Shown one piece after another: positions 44,285 through 52,601 of a stretch of 64,000 bases of DNA. Location of the stretch: NCBI RefSeq assembly GCF_019492185.1, contig NZ_JAICCF010000003.1, positions 868,001 through 932,000 on the forward strand, read 5' to 3'. Source of the DNA: Chitinophaga rhizophila (lineage in GTDB: Bacteria > Bacteroidota > Bacteroidia > Chitinophagales > Chitinophagaceae). Below the pieces are notes generated by a model. The model ran no database searches. It was not told where the DNA came from and saw nothing but the letters and a program-made list of their open reading frames with translations. Numbering within the stretch: the stretch's first letter is position 1; every line of letters begins with the position of its first letter. Made by a program: the position numbers and the translations under genes.

Positions 44285-44962
44285 ATGAATATACTCATCA
44301 TTGGAGAGGAGCCACACTATGCAGCTTTTCTTGAAAAAGGTGGTTTGAGTGGGCACCGGGTGCAGCATGTAACATCGCTGGATCGGATAGGTACACTGAC
44401 TGAATATGAGTTGGTGATAGACCTGAATTTTGATGAACATACAGAGCGGGCTGGCTTTTATGCAAAAAATCCAGTTGTACCAGTATTGGCAAATATTGTA
44501 GAAACTTCACTGTCTGAATTAATGGGAAACTATGCATTTGAACAGGGATTCAGTATTGTAGGATGCAATTGGCTACCTGGATTCACAGTAATGCCGGTTA
44601 CTGAGGTATCACTGATGGAAGAAGAACAGAAATCCGTACTTGCGCGGATTATGAATGAGTTGGGATGGGAGTATGCTATTGTGGAAGATAGGGTAGGATT
44701 GGTAACTCCAAGGGTAGTGTGCATGATTATTAATGAAGCATATATGGCAGCAGAGGAAGGTACAGCGTCAAGAGATGATATTAATACTGCTATGCGTCTT
44801 GGTACTAATTACCCTATGGGGCCCTTTGAGTGGTGTGGGAAAATCGGGATTAGAAGGGTATGCCGTGTATTGGATGCAGTGTACAAGGCTACAGGGAATG
44901 AACGTTATAAAGTGAGTGCATTGCTGGCGAGAGAAGCTGGTATGAACGTGACTGTCATGTGA
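44285..44962 (+). CDS. 3-hydroxyacyl-CoA dehydrogenase-like protein with degenerate N-terminus
   Basis: A 225-residue protein. The C-terminal half (about residues 115-215) matches the 3-hydroxyacyl-CoA dehydrogenase C-terminal domain: GLVTPRVVCMIINEAYMAAEEG and LGTNYPMGPFEWCGKIG. The N-terminal half keeps a Rossmann-like outline (NILIIGEEPHYAAFLEKGG, ELVIDLNFDEH) but lacks the GxGxxG dinucleotide loop and is about 90 residues shorter than in true dehydrogenases. Binding of NAD is therefore doubtful. ATG 44285 is used; an in-frame TTG is 6 bp earlier. Its stop overlaps the tsaB start (ATGTGA), so the two are coupled, although no functional link to tRNA modification is known. Confidence 0.75.
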   Translation: MNILIIGEEPHYAAFLEKGGLSGHRVQHVTSLDRIGTLTEYELVIDLNFDEHTERAGFYAKNPVVPVLANIVETSLSELMGNYAFEQGFSIVGCNWLPGFTVMPVTEVSLMEEEQKSVLARIMNELGWEYAIVEDRVGLVTPRVVCMIINEAYMAAEEGTASRDDINTAMRLGTNYPMGPFEWCGKIGIRRVCRVLDAVYKATGNERYKVSALLAREAGMNVTVM

Positions 44963-45660
44963 AACAATTAAATCGAAGAGCATTGTCATTAATACTACAC
45001 ATAGATACAGCTACATCTGTAGGTTCTGTTTGTTTGTCAAAGAACGGGCAGGTGCTACAAACATTAGTGAATGAGAAGCAGCAGGATCATGCTGCAAGTA
45101 TGACGTTATTTATTAAAGAAGTCATGCAGCAGCAGGGGATTGTACCGGGTGACCTGGATGCAGTTGCTGTAAGTGCAGGTCCTGGTTCATATACAGGTCT
45201 AAGAGTGGGTGTAGCTACAGCAAAGGGATTGTGTTATACATGGGAAAAACCATTGATAGCAGTATCAACTCTACAGATGATGGCACAGGGAGTACTGACA
45301 CAAACGCAGGATAATAATGCGCTGTATTGTCCCATGTTGGATGCGAGAAGGATGGAAGTGTATACAGCAATTTATGACGGTGGGTTAAATGTTATCGTGG
45401 ATCCTCATGCGTTAATACTCACTCCTGACGCGTTTGGTGAACAGATATCAAAACAGAAAATATACTTTTTCGGAAACGGTAGTGATAAGTGGCAGCAACT
45501 TATGACGCCGAATGAGCACGCGTTATTCATCCCCTATATATTAAATGCAGCGGATATGGTACCGCTGGCTACAGCAGCTTATGAGCATAAATCGTTTGAA
45601 GATGTGGCTTATTTCAGTCCATTTTACCTCAAACCATTTCATTCTACTATAAAAAAATAG
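44959..45660 (+). CDS. tsaB: tRNA threonylcarbamoyladenosine biosynthesis protein TsaB
   Basis: Partner of TsaD and TsaE in making N6-threonylcarbamoyladenosine at tRNA position 37. The ASKHA-type fold shows HIDTATSVGSVCLSKNG at the start and VSAGPGSYTGLRVGVATAKG, a TsaB hallmark. A GTG at 44959 overlaps the previous stop; a TTG at 44983 (MSLILHIDTAT) would fit the family N-terminus better, so the true start is uncertain. At 225-233 residues the length is normal. It ends at a lone stop, with 290 bp of DNA before the next gene. Confidence 0.9.
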   Translation: MKQLNRRALSLILHIDTATSVGSVCLSKNGQVLQTLVNEKQQDHAASMTLFIKEVMQQQGIVPGDLDAVAVSAGPGSYTGLRVGVATAKGLCYTWEKPLIAVSTLQMMAQGVLTQTQDNNALYCPMLDARRMEVYTAIYDGGLNVIVDPHALILTPDAFGEQISKQKIYFFGNGSDKWQQLMTPNEHALFIPYILNAADMVPLATAAYEHKSFEDVAYFSPFYLKPFHSTIKK

Positions 45661-45827
45661 GTCATTTAGGATATAAAATTATTCCACATTAGCGTGATTG
45701 AAGGCTTTTTATGTCTTATTAAGAAGCGTAATCCCTACACTTATGTCAATTTGTGTCATGGGAATGTCAAATTAGGTTTATTTGGCAAGTAATGGGCAGG
45801 CATATATTAAAAAATATGGTATAGAAG

Positions 45828-45859
45828 TTTTTTTTATTACGACTAATATTATATTTTTG
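45828..45859 (+). promoter_or_regulatory. Bacteroidota-type promoter for the ArsR gene
   Basis: TATTTTTG at 45852-45859 fits the -7 element TAnnTTTG, and TTTT at 45828-45831 lies 20 bp upstream where TTTG is expected. This would give a leader of about 90 nt before the ATG at 45954. No other gene lies in 45661-45953. Confidence 0.4.
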
Positions 45860-45953
45860 TATAAATCGATACCCGGTTATTGTTGTCTAACAAGTTATGG
45901 GTTTACTGTCCGTTGATCCCTTTCATTTCATCATTTTTTAAAACTATTATGCG

Positions 45954-46313
45954 ATGGAAAAAACATTATTAACGACCTCTTCTAATACTCTTATTATTTC
46001 TAGAGGTACCAATGAAAAAGACCAAATTAAATTGGATTACATTGCCGTTAAGAAGGCAGCTATGGTTCTCAGAGCGATTAACCATAAGTTGCGCCAGCAG
46101 ATGATTAAGCTGTTGGAAGATCACAAGAAAATGACAGTAACTGAAATCTACGTTAAGCTGCGTCTTGAGCAGTCAGTAGCTTCACAGCATCTGGCTATTC
46201 TGCGCCGTGCCGGCATTGTGATAACCGAAAGAGATGGTAAATTCATTCACTATACGATCAACAAGCAGCGTATAGCGGAAGTTGCCAAATTCGTAGAGGA
46301 GCTGGTAGGCTAA
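45954..46313 (+). CDS. ArsR-type winged-helix regulator without cysteines
   Basis: A 119-residue DNA-binding protein. The winged HTH covers about residues 35-115: MVLRAINHKLRQQMIKLLE, MTVTEIYVKLRLEQSVASQHLAILRRAG (recognition helix) and the wing TERDGKFIHYTIN. It contains no cysteine at all, so the metal- and thiol-sensing of ArsR, SmtB, BigR or SqrR proteins cannot apply. It could sense through a protein partner or be a constitutive regulator. The persulfide dioxygenase gene begins 241 bp downstream on the same strand but behind a terminator, and a palindrome precedes that gene. Confidence 0.85.
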   Translation: MEKTLLTTSSNTLIISRGTNEKDQIKLDYIAVKKAAMVLRAINHKLRQQMIKLLEDHKKMTVTEIYVKLRLEQSVASQHLAILRRAGIVITERDGKFIHYTINKQRIAEVAKFVEELVG

Positions 46314-46360
46314 TCTGGTTTTGGAGTACTGGTCATTCAGACTGCAGAAAAAAATAATTC

Positions 46361-46410
46361 GAGCCTAACTAAGAGTAATAAAAAGACTTTTAGTTAGGCT
46401 CTGATTTTTT
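46361..46410 (+). terminator. intrinsic terminator after the ArsR gene
   Basis: GAGCCTAACTAA (46361-46372) pairs exactly with TTAGTTAGGCTC (46390-46401), then TGATTTTTTT. The loop is 17 nt. Confidence 0.85.
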
Positions 46411-46508
46411 TACCATTGTGCGTCTCCTTACGGAACGTACCAGATAAAATTGTGGATATTCCGGTTATGTTAATAACTGGCGGGGTGTTTTTTGCCTGAT
46501 CTTATTGC

Positions 46509-46531
46509 ACGGATTTAAATCCGTAAATTTG
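46509..46531 (+). promoter_or_regulatory. 16-bp palindrome overlapping a -7 element
   Basis: ACGGATTTAAATCCGT (46509-46524) is a perfect palindrome. Its last T begins TAAATTTG (46524-46531), a -7 promoter match, so a protein bound there would cover the promoter. The persulfide dioxygenase ATG is at 46555. The ArsR-type regulator upstream is a natural candidate, by position only. Confidence 0.5.
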
Positions 46532-46554
46532 CAGAAAATCAGAAATCAACAACC

Positions 46555-47958
46555 ATGTTCGTCAAGCAACTTTATACCAATTGCTTATCAGAAGCCGCCT
46601 ACTTTATTGAGTCAGAAGGAGAAGCTGTTGTGATAGATCCCCTTAGGGATATTGACGCTTACCTTGATTTAGCTAGAGAGCGTAATGCCACCATCAAGTA
46701 CATATTTGAGACACACTTTCATGCCGATTTTGTATCAGGTCACCTCGATCTGGCAGCGGCTACAAAAGCTCCTATTGTATATGGTCCTGAGGCAGTTACA
46801 AACTTTCCGATATACCTCGCCAAAGATGGTGAGAAGTTTTCTGTCGGCAAACTGACTATTGAAGTTTTGCATACACCAGGTCATACACTGGAGTCTACCT
46901 GTTATTTATTAAGGGACGAGTCCGGCCTGCCTAATAGCTTGTTTACAGGAGATACGTTATTTGTAGGCGATGTTGGTCGTCCAGATCTTTTCAGTGGCAA
47001 TCTTACCAAAGAGGAGCTGGCTGGTTACCTGTATGACTCACTGAATGATAAAATCAAGGTATTGCCGGATAACGTGACCGTATATCCTGCACACGGCCCC
47101 GGATCTTCCTGTGGTAAGAACCTTGGCCCACACACCTACAGTACACTAGGGGATGAAAAGGCGTCTAATTATGCCCTGAAAGCAGTAGACAAAGATGCAT
47201 TCATTAAGGAGGTGACCTCGGGACTCAGCACTCCACCTTCCTACTTCCCAATTAATGCTCGTATTAATAAAGAAGGATATGATGCTTTGCAGGCAGTAAT
47301 GGAAAAGAGTAATCGTCCACTTTCTGTAGCTGAGGTGAAAGAGAAATTGAAACAGGAAGTACTTGTTTTGGACACTCGTCCTGCAACGGAATTTGCTGAA
47401 GGATTTGTGCCTGGCTCGATTAGTATTGGACTGGAAGGCCGTTTTGCTGAATGGGCAGGTAGCCTCTTACCTTTTGGTGAGGAAATAGTGCTTGTTACCA
47501 GTCCTGGTAAGGAGGAAGAAACAATTGTAAGGCTGGCACGGGTAGGATTCGATCATGTTGCCGGATATCTGAAAGGGGGTTACGACGCCTGGGTTGCTGC
47601 AGGAGAAACCCGTGATCTGATCATTACCGTGGAGCCGGATGAATTGGCTATGGACCTTCCGCATGACAATAACCTTGTTATAGTGGATGTACGTAAGCCT
47701 GCGGAATTTGCAGATGGACATATTGATGGTGCAATGAACCTGTCGCTCAGCGACATGACGGACCTGGGAAATCTGGCTGATTTTGATGATAACCATAATC
47801 TGTACGTCCATTGCCAGGGAGGTTACCGTAGTATTATAGCTTGTTCTATTATGAAGCGGGAGGGTATTCACAATCTGCGTAATGTGGAGGGGGGCTTTAA
47901 TGCAATGAAGACGCAGAAAGGGCTAAAAGTAGTACAGGAGAAAAATGTACTGAATTAA
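46555..47958 (+). CDS. persulfide dioxygenase-rhodanese fusion (MBL fold plus two rhodanese domains)
   Basis: Sulfur-metabolism enzyme of 467 residues. Residues 1-245 form an ETHE1-like metallo-beta-lactamase domain: THFHADFVSGH (53-63) has the iron-binding His54 but Phe where dizinc enzymes have the last His of HxHxDH, consistent with a mono-iron dioxygenase; GDTLFVGDVGRPDL follows. Two rhodanese domains come next, about 260-350 and 365-460. In the first the active-site cysteine position reads VLVTSPGKEE without Cys; in the second HCQGGYRS keeps the cysteine. It would oxidise glutathione or other persulfides and move sulfane sulfur to an acceptor. The N-terminus and the ATG are well supported. 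Confidence 0.92.
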   Translation: MFVKQLYTNCLSEAAYFIESEGEAVVIDPLRDIDAYLDLARERNATIKYIFETHFHADFVSGHLDLAAATKAPIVYGPEAVTNFPIYLAKDGEKFSVGKLTIEVLHTPGHTLESTCYLLRDESGLPNSLFTGDTLFVGDVGRPDLFSGNLTKEELAGYLYDSLNDKIKVLPDNVTVYPAHGPGSSCGKNLGPHTYSTLGDEKASNYALKAVDKDAFIKEVTSGLSTPPSYFPINARINKEGYDALQAVMEKSNRPLSVAEVKEKLKQEVLVLDTRPATEFAEGFVPGSISIGLEGRFAEWAGSLLPFGEEIVLVTSPGKEEETIVRLARVGFDHVAGYLKGGYDAWVAAGETRDLIITVEPDELAMDLPHDNNLVIVDVRKPAEFADGHIDGAMNLSLSDMTDLGNLADFDDNHNLYVHCQGGYRSIIACSIMKREGIHNLRNVEGGFNAMKTQKGLKVVQEKNVLN

Positions 47959-47976
47959 GATAAGGTATTGAATATT

Positions 47977-48006
47977 AAAGCTCCGCAGGTCTAATGCGGA
48001 GCTTTT
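47977..48006 (+). terminator. intrinsic terminator after the dioxygenase
   Basis: AAAGCTCCGCA (47977-47987), 7-nt loop, exact complement TGCGGAGCTTT (47995-48005), then T. Confidence 0.85.
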
Positions 48007-48054
48007 CTGTTTTTACAGGTATGCTTTTTGGACCCCATTGGAAAAAACCTTGCA

Positions 48055-48864
48055 ATGGGAAAACTATTAGAAGGACAGATTGCGCTTGTTACCGGTAGCA
48101 GCAGTGGCATAGGAGCTGCTATAGCAGTTGCTTTCGGAGAGGCTGGCGCAACCGTGGTAGTAAACCACCACAGCGACAAAAGTCTGAAAGCAGCTGAAGA
48201 CGTATTAGCTAAAATTAAAGCTGCAGGAGGCGATGGCTTTGTTCAGCAGGCTGATACCAGCAGCGAAGAAGAAGTCAAAGCAATGTTTGCGGAAATCTTT
48301 TCCCGCTTTGGGACCATCGATATAGTGGTGGCTAATGCTGGTATCCAGCAGGACGCATCTCTGATCGATATGACCCTGGAACAGTGGAATAAAGTAATTG
48401 ATACCAATCTTACAGGTCAATTCCTTTGCGCCCGAGAAGCAGCTCGAGAATTTAAACGTCGGGGTGTCGTAGAAAGCCGTTCCCGGGCAGCCGGAAAGAT
48501 TATCTGTATGAGTAGTGTACATGAAGTCATCCCATGGGCAGGGCATGTAAATTATGCTGCCAGTAAGGGAGGCGTTAAGTTATTGATGCAGTCTATGGCA
48601 CAGGAACTCGCTGCTGACCGTATCAGGGTTAACGGAATTGCTCCGGGAGCGATTAAAACTCGAATTAATGAAGACGCCTGGGATACCCCCGAAGATGAGA
48701 AAAAGCTGCTGGAACTCATTCCATATGGGAGGGTCGGTGTGCCTGAGGATGTAGCCAAAGCTGCAGTGTGGCTGGCTAGTGATGAAAGTGATTATGTAAC
48801 AGGAACGACTCTTTTTGTGGATGGTGGTATGATGCTCTATCCTGGATTTGAAGATAATGGTTGA
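48055..48864 (+). CDS. short-chain dehydrogenase/reductase
   Basis: Classical SDR of 269 residues. The start is ATG 48055 (MGKLLEGQIALVTG); a TTG 27 bp upstream is unlikely. Cofactor site TGSSSGIGAA with a following NHHSDKS loop, the NAG motif VVANAGIQQD, and the catalytic Tyr-x3-Lys in YAASKGG with the Ser in CMSSVHE. It resembles glucose 1-dehydrogenase-type SDRs, so NADP is the likelier cofactor. The C-terminus YPGFEDNG is typical of that group. The natural substrate is unknown. A BON lipoprotein gene follows in the same direction. Confidence 0.88.
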   Translation: MGKLLEGQIALVTGSSSGIGAAIAVAFGEAGATVVVNHHSDKSLKAAEDVLAKIKAAGGDGFVQQADTSSEEEVKAMFAEIFSRFGTIDIVVANAGIQQDASLIDMTLEQWNKVIDTNLTGQFLCAREAAREFKRRGVVESRSRAAGKIICMSSVHEVIPWAGHVNYAASKGGVKLLMQSMAQELAADRIRVNGIAPGAIKTRINEDAWDTPEDEKKLLELIPYGRVGVPEDVAKAAVWLASDESDYVTGTTLFVDGGMMLYPGFEDNG

Positions 48865-48937
48865 TTAACAATTGTTTGCAATCAAACAAATCGGTGGTTT
48901 AGCATGTTATTTGTTTTACTTAGTTAAACTTTTAACC

Positions 48938-49267
48938 ATGAAATGTAAAACTTTTCTGATGGCAGGAATGATGTTCTTCGCCGTATGCTTATCTGCTTGT
49001 TCGCCTAGCGACTCCAGCGTTCAGCAATCTGTCAATGAGAAACTCACAGCCTCTCCCGGTGTAACAGCTGAAGTCAAAGAGGGCGTTGTAACACTTAACG
49101 GTGAAGTAGCTGACGATGCTGCTAAAACAGCAGCTGAAGATGCTGTTAAAGGCGTAAGTGGAGTAAAATCTGTGACTAATAACATTATGGTGCAGGCGGC
49201 AGTACCTCCACCACCCCCACCAGCAGCTGATACTTCTATGCGAGTAGACACTGCTATGACGAAATAG
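48938..49267 (+). CDS. BON-domain lipoprotein
   Basis: A 109-residue lipoprotein if begun at ATG 48938 (MKCKTFLMAGMMFFAVCLSAC, lipobox Cys21). A TTG upstream in frame would bury the signal peptide. The mature part is one BON domain (about 30-90: VNEKLTASPGVTAEVKEGVV, TLNGEVADDAAKTAAED, VSGVKSVTNNI), a fold that binds membranes or envelope proteins, then a run of seven prolines and a short tail. BON lipoproteins are usually related to osmotic or envelope stress. It ends before a terminator. Confidence 0.85.
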   Translation: MKCKTFLMAGMMFFAVCLSACSPSDSSVQQSVNEKLTASPGVTAEVKEGVVTLNGEVADDAAKTAAEDAVKGVSGVKSVTNNIMVQAAVPPPPPPAADTSMRVDTAMTK

Positions 49268-49274
49268 ATTTGAG

Positions 49275-49325
49275 GCTGAACCGATCAGTCATTGCATCAT
49301 GCATATTGTTCGGTTCAGCTTTATT
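49275..49325. terminator. terminator between BON lipoprotein and acyltransferase genes
   Basis: GCTGAACCGA (49275-49284) pairs with TCGGTTCAGC (49310-49319), then TTTATTTT. An inner ATGCATCATGCAT stretch may extend the hairpin. Confidence 0.75.
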
Positions 49326-50183
49326 TTAGTCTCTATACTCGTGTTTCCACCTTCTGTGACTCCAGACCCATACCTCCGGTTGTTCCCTGATATTACCTTC
49401 CAGATACTTTACAAATTCGGCTGTAATAGTTCCTTCCGGCACAAGAGCAGGTTCTTCAAACGCCAATTTTAAGGAGGCATGATAGTAGCCTCTTTTCACT
49501 TTACGTATATCGACAAATACAATAGGAATGTTATTTCTCCTTGCAGTCATCTCGGGGCCCTTATAAAACGCAGTCATTCGATTAAGAAAAGGCAGCCAAT
49601 AACTTCGCCTTGGGTTTCCCGGATTTTGATCAGCTACCAGCGCAATAAGATATTGTTTATTCTGCCATGGCTGCATACTGCTCTTAATATCATTTGCTGG
49701 TAACAGTGTACTGCCAGACTTTTCACGGAAATGCCTGAACATACGGTCGCCGGCTTTGCTGGTGAGTGGCATATATACTACCAGGAAAGGAAATCTAACG
49801 CCCTGCATGCAAAACACATTTGCCCATTCCCAGTTAAAATTATGTCCCAGGTGCATCTGGCAGCTTTTGCCCTGTGCATATAGCTCATGCAATACTGTCA
49901 AATCGCATATGAACCGGCGCTCCAGCTGCTCTTTACTCATAGTCAGCAGTTTGACGGTTTCCACCATCATATCTGTGAGATTGAGGTAATATCTCTTAGC
50001 AAGCCGAGTTATTTCTTTTTCTGTTTTATCAGGAAAAGCCTGTTTAAGGTTCTCAAATACAACTGATTTGCGGTAACCAACAACGTAGTAAATGATCAGG
50101 TATAAAACATCACTTATGCGATATAATAACCATAACGGCAGTAATGAGAAGCCGTACATAAATGCCAGTAACAAATAATACAT
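49326..50183 (-). CDS. LpxL-type lysophospholipid/lauroyl acyltransferase
   Basis: Membrane acyltransferase of 285 residues, likely adding a secondary acyl chain to lipid A or an aminolipid. An N-terminal hydrophobic helix (YYLLLAFMYGFSLLPLWLL) anchors it. The catalytic motif, His with a following acidic residue, is HLGHNFNWEW near residue 116. VYMPLTSKAGDRMFRHFRE and VALVADQNPG fit the HtrB/LpxL family. Which lipid is acylated is not shown. It is the last gene of a minus-strand run that begins with nadB, 11 bp apart. Confidence 0.88.
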   Translation of the reverse strand: MYYLLLAFMYGFSLLPLWLLYRISDVLYLIIYYVVGYRKSVVFENLKQAFPDKTEKEITRLAKRYYLNLTDMMVETVKLLTMSKEQLERRFICDLTVLHELYAQGKSCQMHLGHNFNWEWANVFCMQGVRFPFLVVYMPLTSKAGDRMFRHFREKSGSTLLPANDIKSSMQPWQNKQYLIALVADQNPGNPRRSYWLPFLNRMTAFYKGPEMTARRNNIPIVFVDIRKVKRGYYHASLKLAFEEPALVPEGTITAEFVKYLEGNIREQPEVWVWSHRRWKHEYRD

Positions 50184-50194
50184 GTCATCAATTT

Positions 50195-51793
50195 CTATAA
50201 CACAATATTCTGTACAAGGGCGCTTTTCTGAGGATAGTCTGTATTAAAATGCAAGCCGCGGCTTTCTTTGCGAAAAGATGCTCCTTTCACAATCAGATAA
50301 CCAACAGTGATCAGGTTTCTGAGTTCGCATAATTGAGGTGAAACTTCCGTTCTTTCGTACAACTGTTCAGTTTCTTCATGCAGAATGTCTAGCCTTCGGC
50401 TGGCTCTCTGCATACGTTCATTAGTACGTACGATACCGAGGTAGTCGCTCATAATCTGCTTCAGCTCTTTGAGGCTTTGGGTAATGAGGATCATTTCCTT
50501 GGGAGCTATAGTACCTGCTGTATTCCAGTCTGGTACACTTACATTGTGTATTATGGTATTTATTCTTTCTATTCCATCCAGGTAACAACGATGTGCAAAT
50601 ACCATTGCTTCGAGGAGGGAATTGGAGGCAAGTCTGTTAGCACCATGAAGTCCTGTACTGGAACATTCACCGCATGCATACAGATTATTGATGGACGTGC
50701 GCCCATACTCGTTCACTTTAATACCGCCGCAACTATAATGTGCTGCCGGCGCTACAGGTATCATATCCTTCTTCACATCTATGCCGGATGCGAGGCATTT
50801 TTCATAAATGTTAGGAAAGTGATGAATAAACTTTTCCTGATCCATATGCCGGCAATCCAGATAGACATACTCAGTACCAGTGATCTTCATCTCACTGTCA
50901 ATTGCTCTGGCTACAATGTCACGGGGTGCCAGGGAAAGCCGGGGATCATACTTATGCATGAAATCCTCACCGTGTATATTACGTAAAATACCACCATCGC
51001 CACGCACGGCTTCGGTGATCAGGAAGGCATTGTTCACTCCTGGCTGATACAAGGCCGTAGGATGGAATTGAATAAATTCCATATTTTCAATCCTCCCTTT
51101 TGCACGATAGACCATTGCCACACCATCGCCTGTAGCAATGGTAGGATTGGTTGTACTGCGATATACCTGTCCATTACCACCAGTGGCAAGTACAGTAATT
51201 CGGCTTAGAACTTTTTCTATCTTATTGGTCAGAAGGTTTAGGACGTATACGCCATAACATTCTATATCAGGAGTAGATTTTGTGACCAGGTAACCCAGGT
51301 GGTGCTGGGTAATGAGATCCACTACAAAGCAATGTGTTACAAGCTGAATATTTGGTTGCTTATGTACAGCATCCAGCAGAGCCCGTTCTATTTCTTTACC
51401 TGTAACATCTTTATAGTGAATGACGCGGAACTCTGAGTGGCCGCCTTCTTTACCCAGGGAAAAGTCTCCTGCGGCATTTTTGTCAAAGTTTGCCCCCCAT
51501 TCTACAATCTCGTTGACACGTTCAGGGCCTTCTTTAACAACGATTTCCACAATGTCTTCATTACAAAGACCATCGCCGGCAATCAGTGTATCTTCAATAT
51601 GCTTTTCAAAGCTGTCGTTTTCAAGATCGTTTACTACGGCTACTCCACCCTGTGCGTATTTGGTATTGGTCTCGTCTTCACGCGTTTTGGTGATGATGGT
51701 AATTTTCTTGTCAGGACATGCTGCTGCAACTTTTAGTGCATAGGTTAATCCTGCTATACCGGAACCAATTACTAAGAAATCTGTTTGTTCCAT
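50195..51793 (-). CDS. nadB: L-aspartate oxidase
   Basis: First enzyme of de novo NAD synthesis, oxidising L-aspartate to iminoaspartate. The 532 residues have the FAD-binding VIGSGIAGLTYALKVA at the N-terminus and the active-site TKYAQGGVAVV loop. HFNPTALY-type motif appears as EFIQFHPTALY, and the substrate-binding Arg region as PRDIVARAID. PAAHYSCGGIKVNEYGRT and ECSSTGLHGANRLASNS match NadB and the succinate dehydrogenase flavoprotein family; the short length and C-terminus fit NadB. nadA and nadC are not adjacent. Confidence 0.95.
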   Translation of the reverse strand: MEQTDFLVIGSGIAGLTYALKVAAACPDKKITIITKTREDETNTKYAQGGVAVVNDLENDSFEKHIEDTLIAGDGLCNEDIVEIVVKEGPERVNEIVEWGANFDKNAAGDFSLGKEGGHSEFRVIHYKDVTGKEIERALLDAVHKQPNIQLVTHCFVVDLITQHHLGYLVTKSTPDIECYGVYVLNLLTNKIEKVLSRITVLATGGNGQVYRSTTNPTIATGDGVAMVYRAKGRIENMEFIQFHPTALYQPGVNNAFLITEAVRGDGGILRNIHGEDFMHKYDPRLSLAPRDIVARAIDSEMKITGTEYVYLDCRHMDQEKFIHHFPNIYEKCLASGIDVKKDMIPVAPAAHYSCGGIKVNEYGRTSINNLYACGECSSTGLHGANRLASNSLLEAMVFAHRCYLDGIERINTIIHNVSVPDWNTAGTIAPKEMILITQSLKELKQIMSDYLGIVRTNERMQRASRRLDILHEETEQLYERTEVSPQLCELRNLITVGYLIVKGASFRKESRGLHFNTDYPQKSALVQNIVL

Positions 51794-51855
51794 AAGCTGT
51801 TCTCATCAAGCAAGAACCAAATGTACGGTTTCTGTATGGTTTAACACATACTGAT

Positions 51856-52554
51856 TTACTGAACCGCATATCCGCGACGCATACGCAGGTAAAGTAATCC
51901 ACCGTTTACCAGTCCCCATTGTGCCAGTCCGTATGTCAGCATAATCAGGAACGATCCCATCGGAATCCGATAACAGAAGTGATGTATGGCTATAAGTGCG
52001 CAGGATAGGATATATAAACCGGCACCACCCAAGGCATACCACCCCGAAGGCTGATCTTTTAAGCGGAAGGCATGCTTGACTGCCTGCAGCATTACAGATG
52101 CAACAATTGCGAAAATAATAACGGGTATAGTCATCTGGCCCAGATACGGTATTACCAGGTAGATAAAAGTGATGATAGCTGCCTGTGCGCTGAACATAAA
52201 CGCCCACTGGCAACGGGGTAATGGGTAATTGGAGTACCTGATTTTCAGGAAAAAGCCAATATATGCCAGTAGTGATAACGCAAAAGTGGCCAGTCCAAAA
52301 GTAAAAAAGAACGGACTTTGATCGGAAAACAGTAGGAAAATGTCTCCAAAGCCTGTAAGGAATAATGCCGCCAGCATAGAGATACGGAAAACCGGAGGTA
52401 TACCCTCCGTGCCGAGTACAAACTGTACTACCAACACAAAGGAAAGCAGGAATTTTGAGGCATATCCTGTGATATCCAGATGAAATACAATTGCCAGCAG
52501 GTGAACAAATAATGTGACAGCGTACAATATGTTAAAGAAACTTCTCCCTTGCAT
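51856..52554 (-). CDS. YhhN/TMEM86-type membrane protein (lysoplasmalogenase family)
   Basis: Integral membrane protein of 232 residues with about eight hydrophobic helices. FLTGFGDIFLLF with a conserved Asp in a helix, followed by TFGLATFALSLLAYIGFF, is the YhhN pattern. In animals the relatives are lysoplasmalogenases; in bacteria the activity is mostly untested, so the call is for the family and not the reaction. Downstream of it on the same strand, 60 bp away, is nadB. Confidence 0.8.
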   Translation of the reverse strand: MQGRSFFNILYAVTLFVHLLAIVFHLDITGYASKFLLSFVLVVQFVLGTEGIPPVFRISMLAALFLTGFGDIFLLFSDQSPFFFTFGLATFALSLLAYIGFFLKIRYSNYPLPRCQWAFMFSAQAAIITFIYLVIPYLGQMTIPVIIFAIVASVMLQAVKHAFRLKDQPSGWYALGGAGLYILSCALIAIHHFCYRIPMGSFLIMLTYGLAQWGLVNGGLLYLRMRRGYAVQ

Positions 52555-52601
52555 ATGAACAGAATAATGTCTTAAAGTACGACTTCTTTGCCTAAATGGT
52601 T

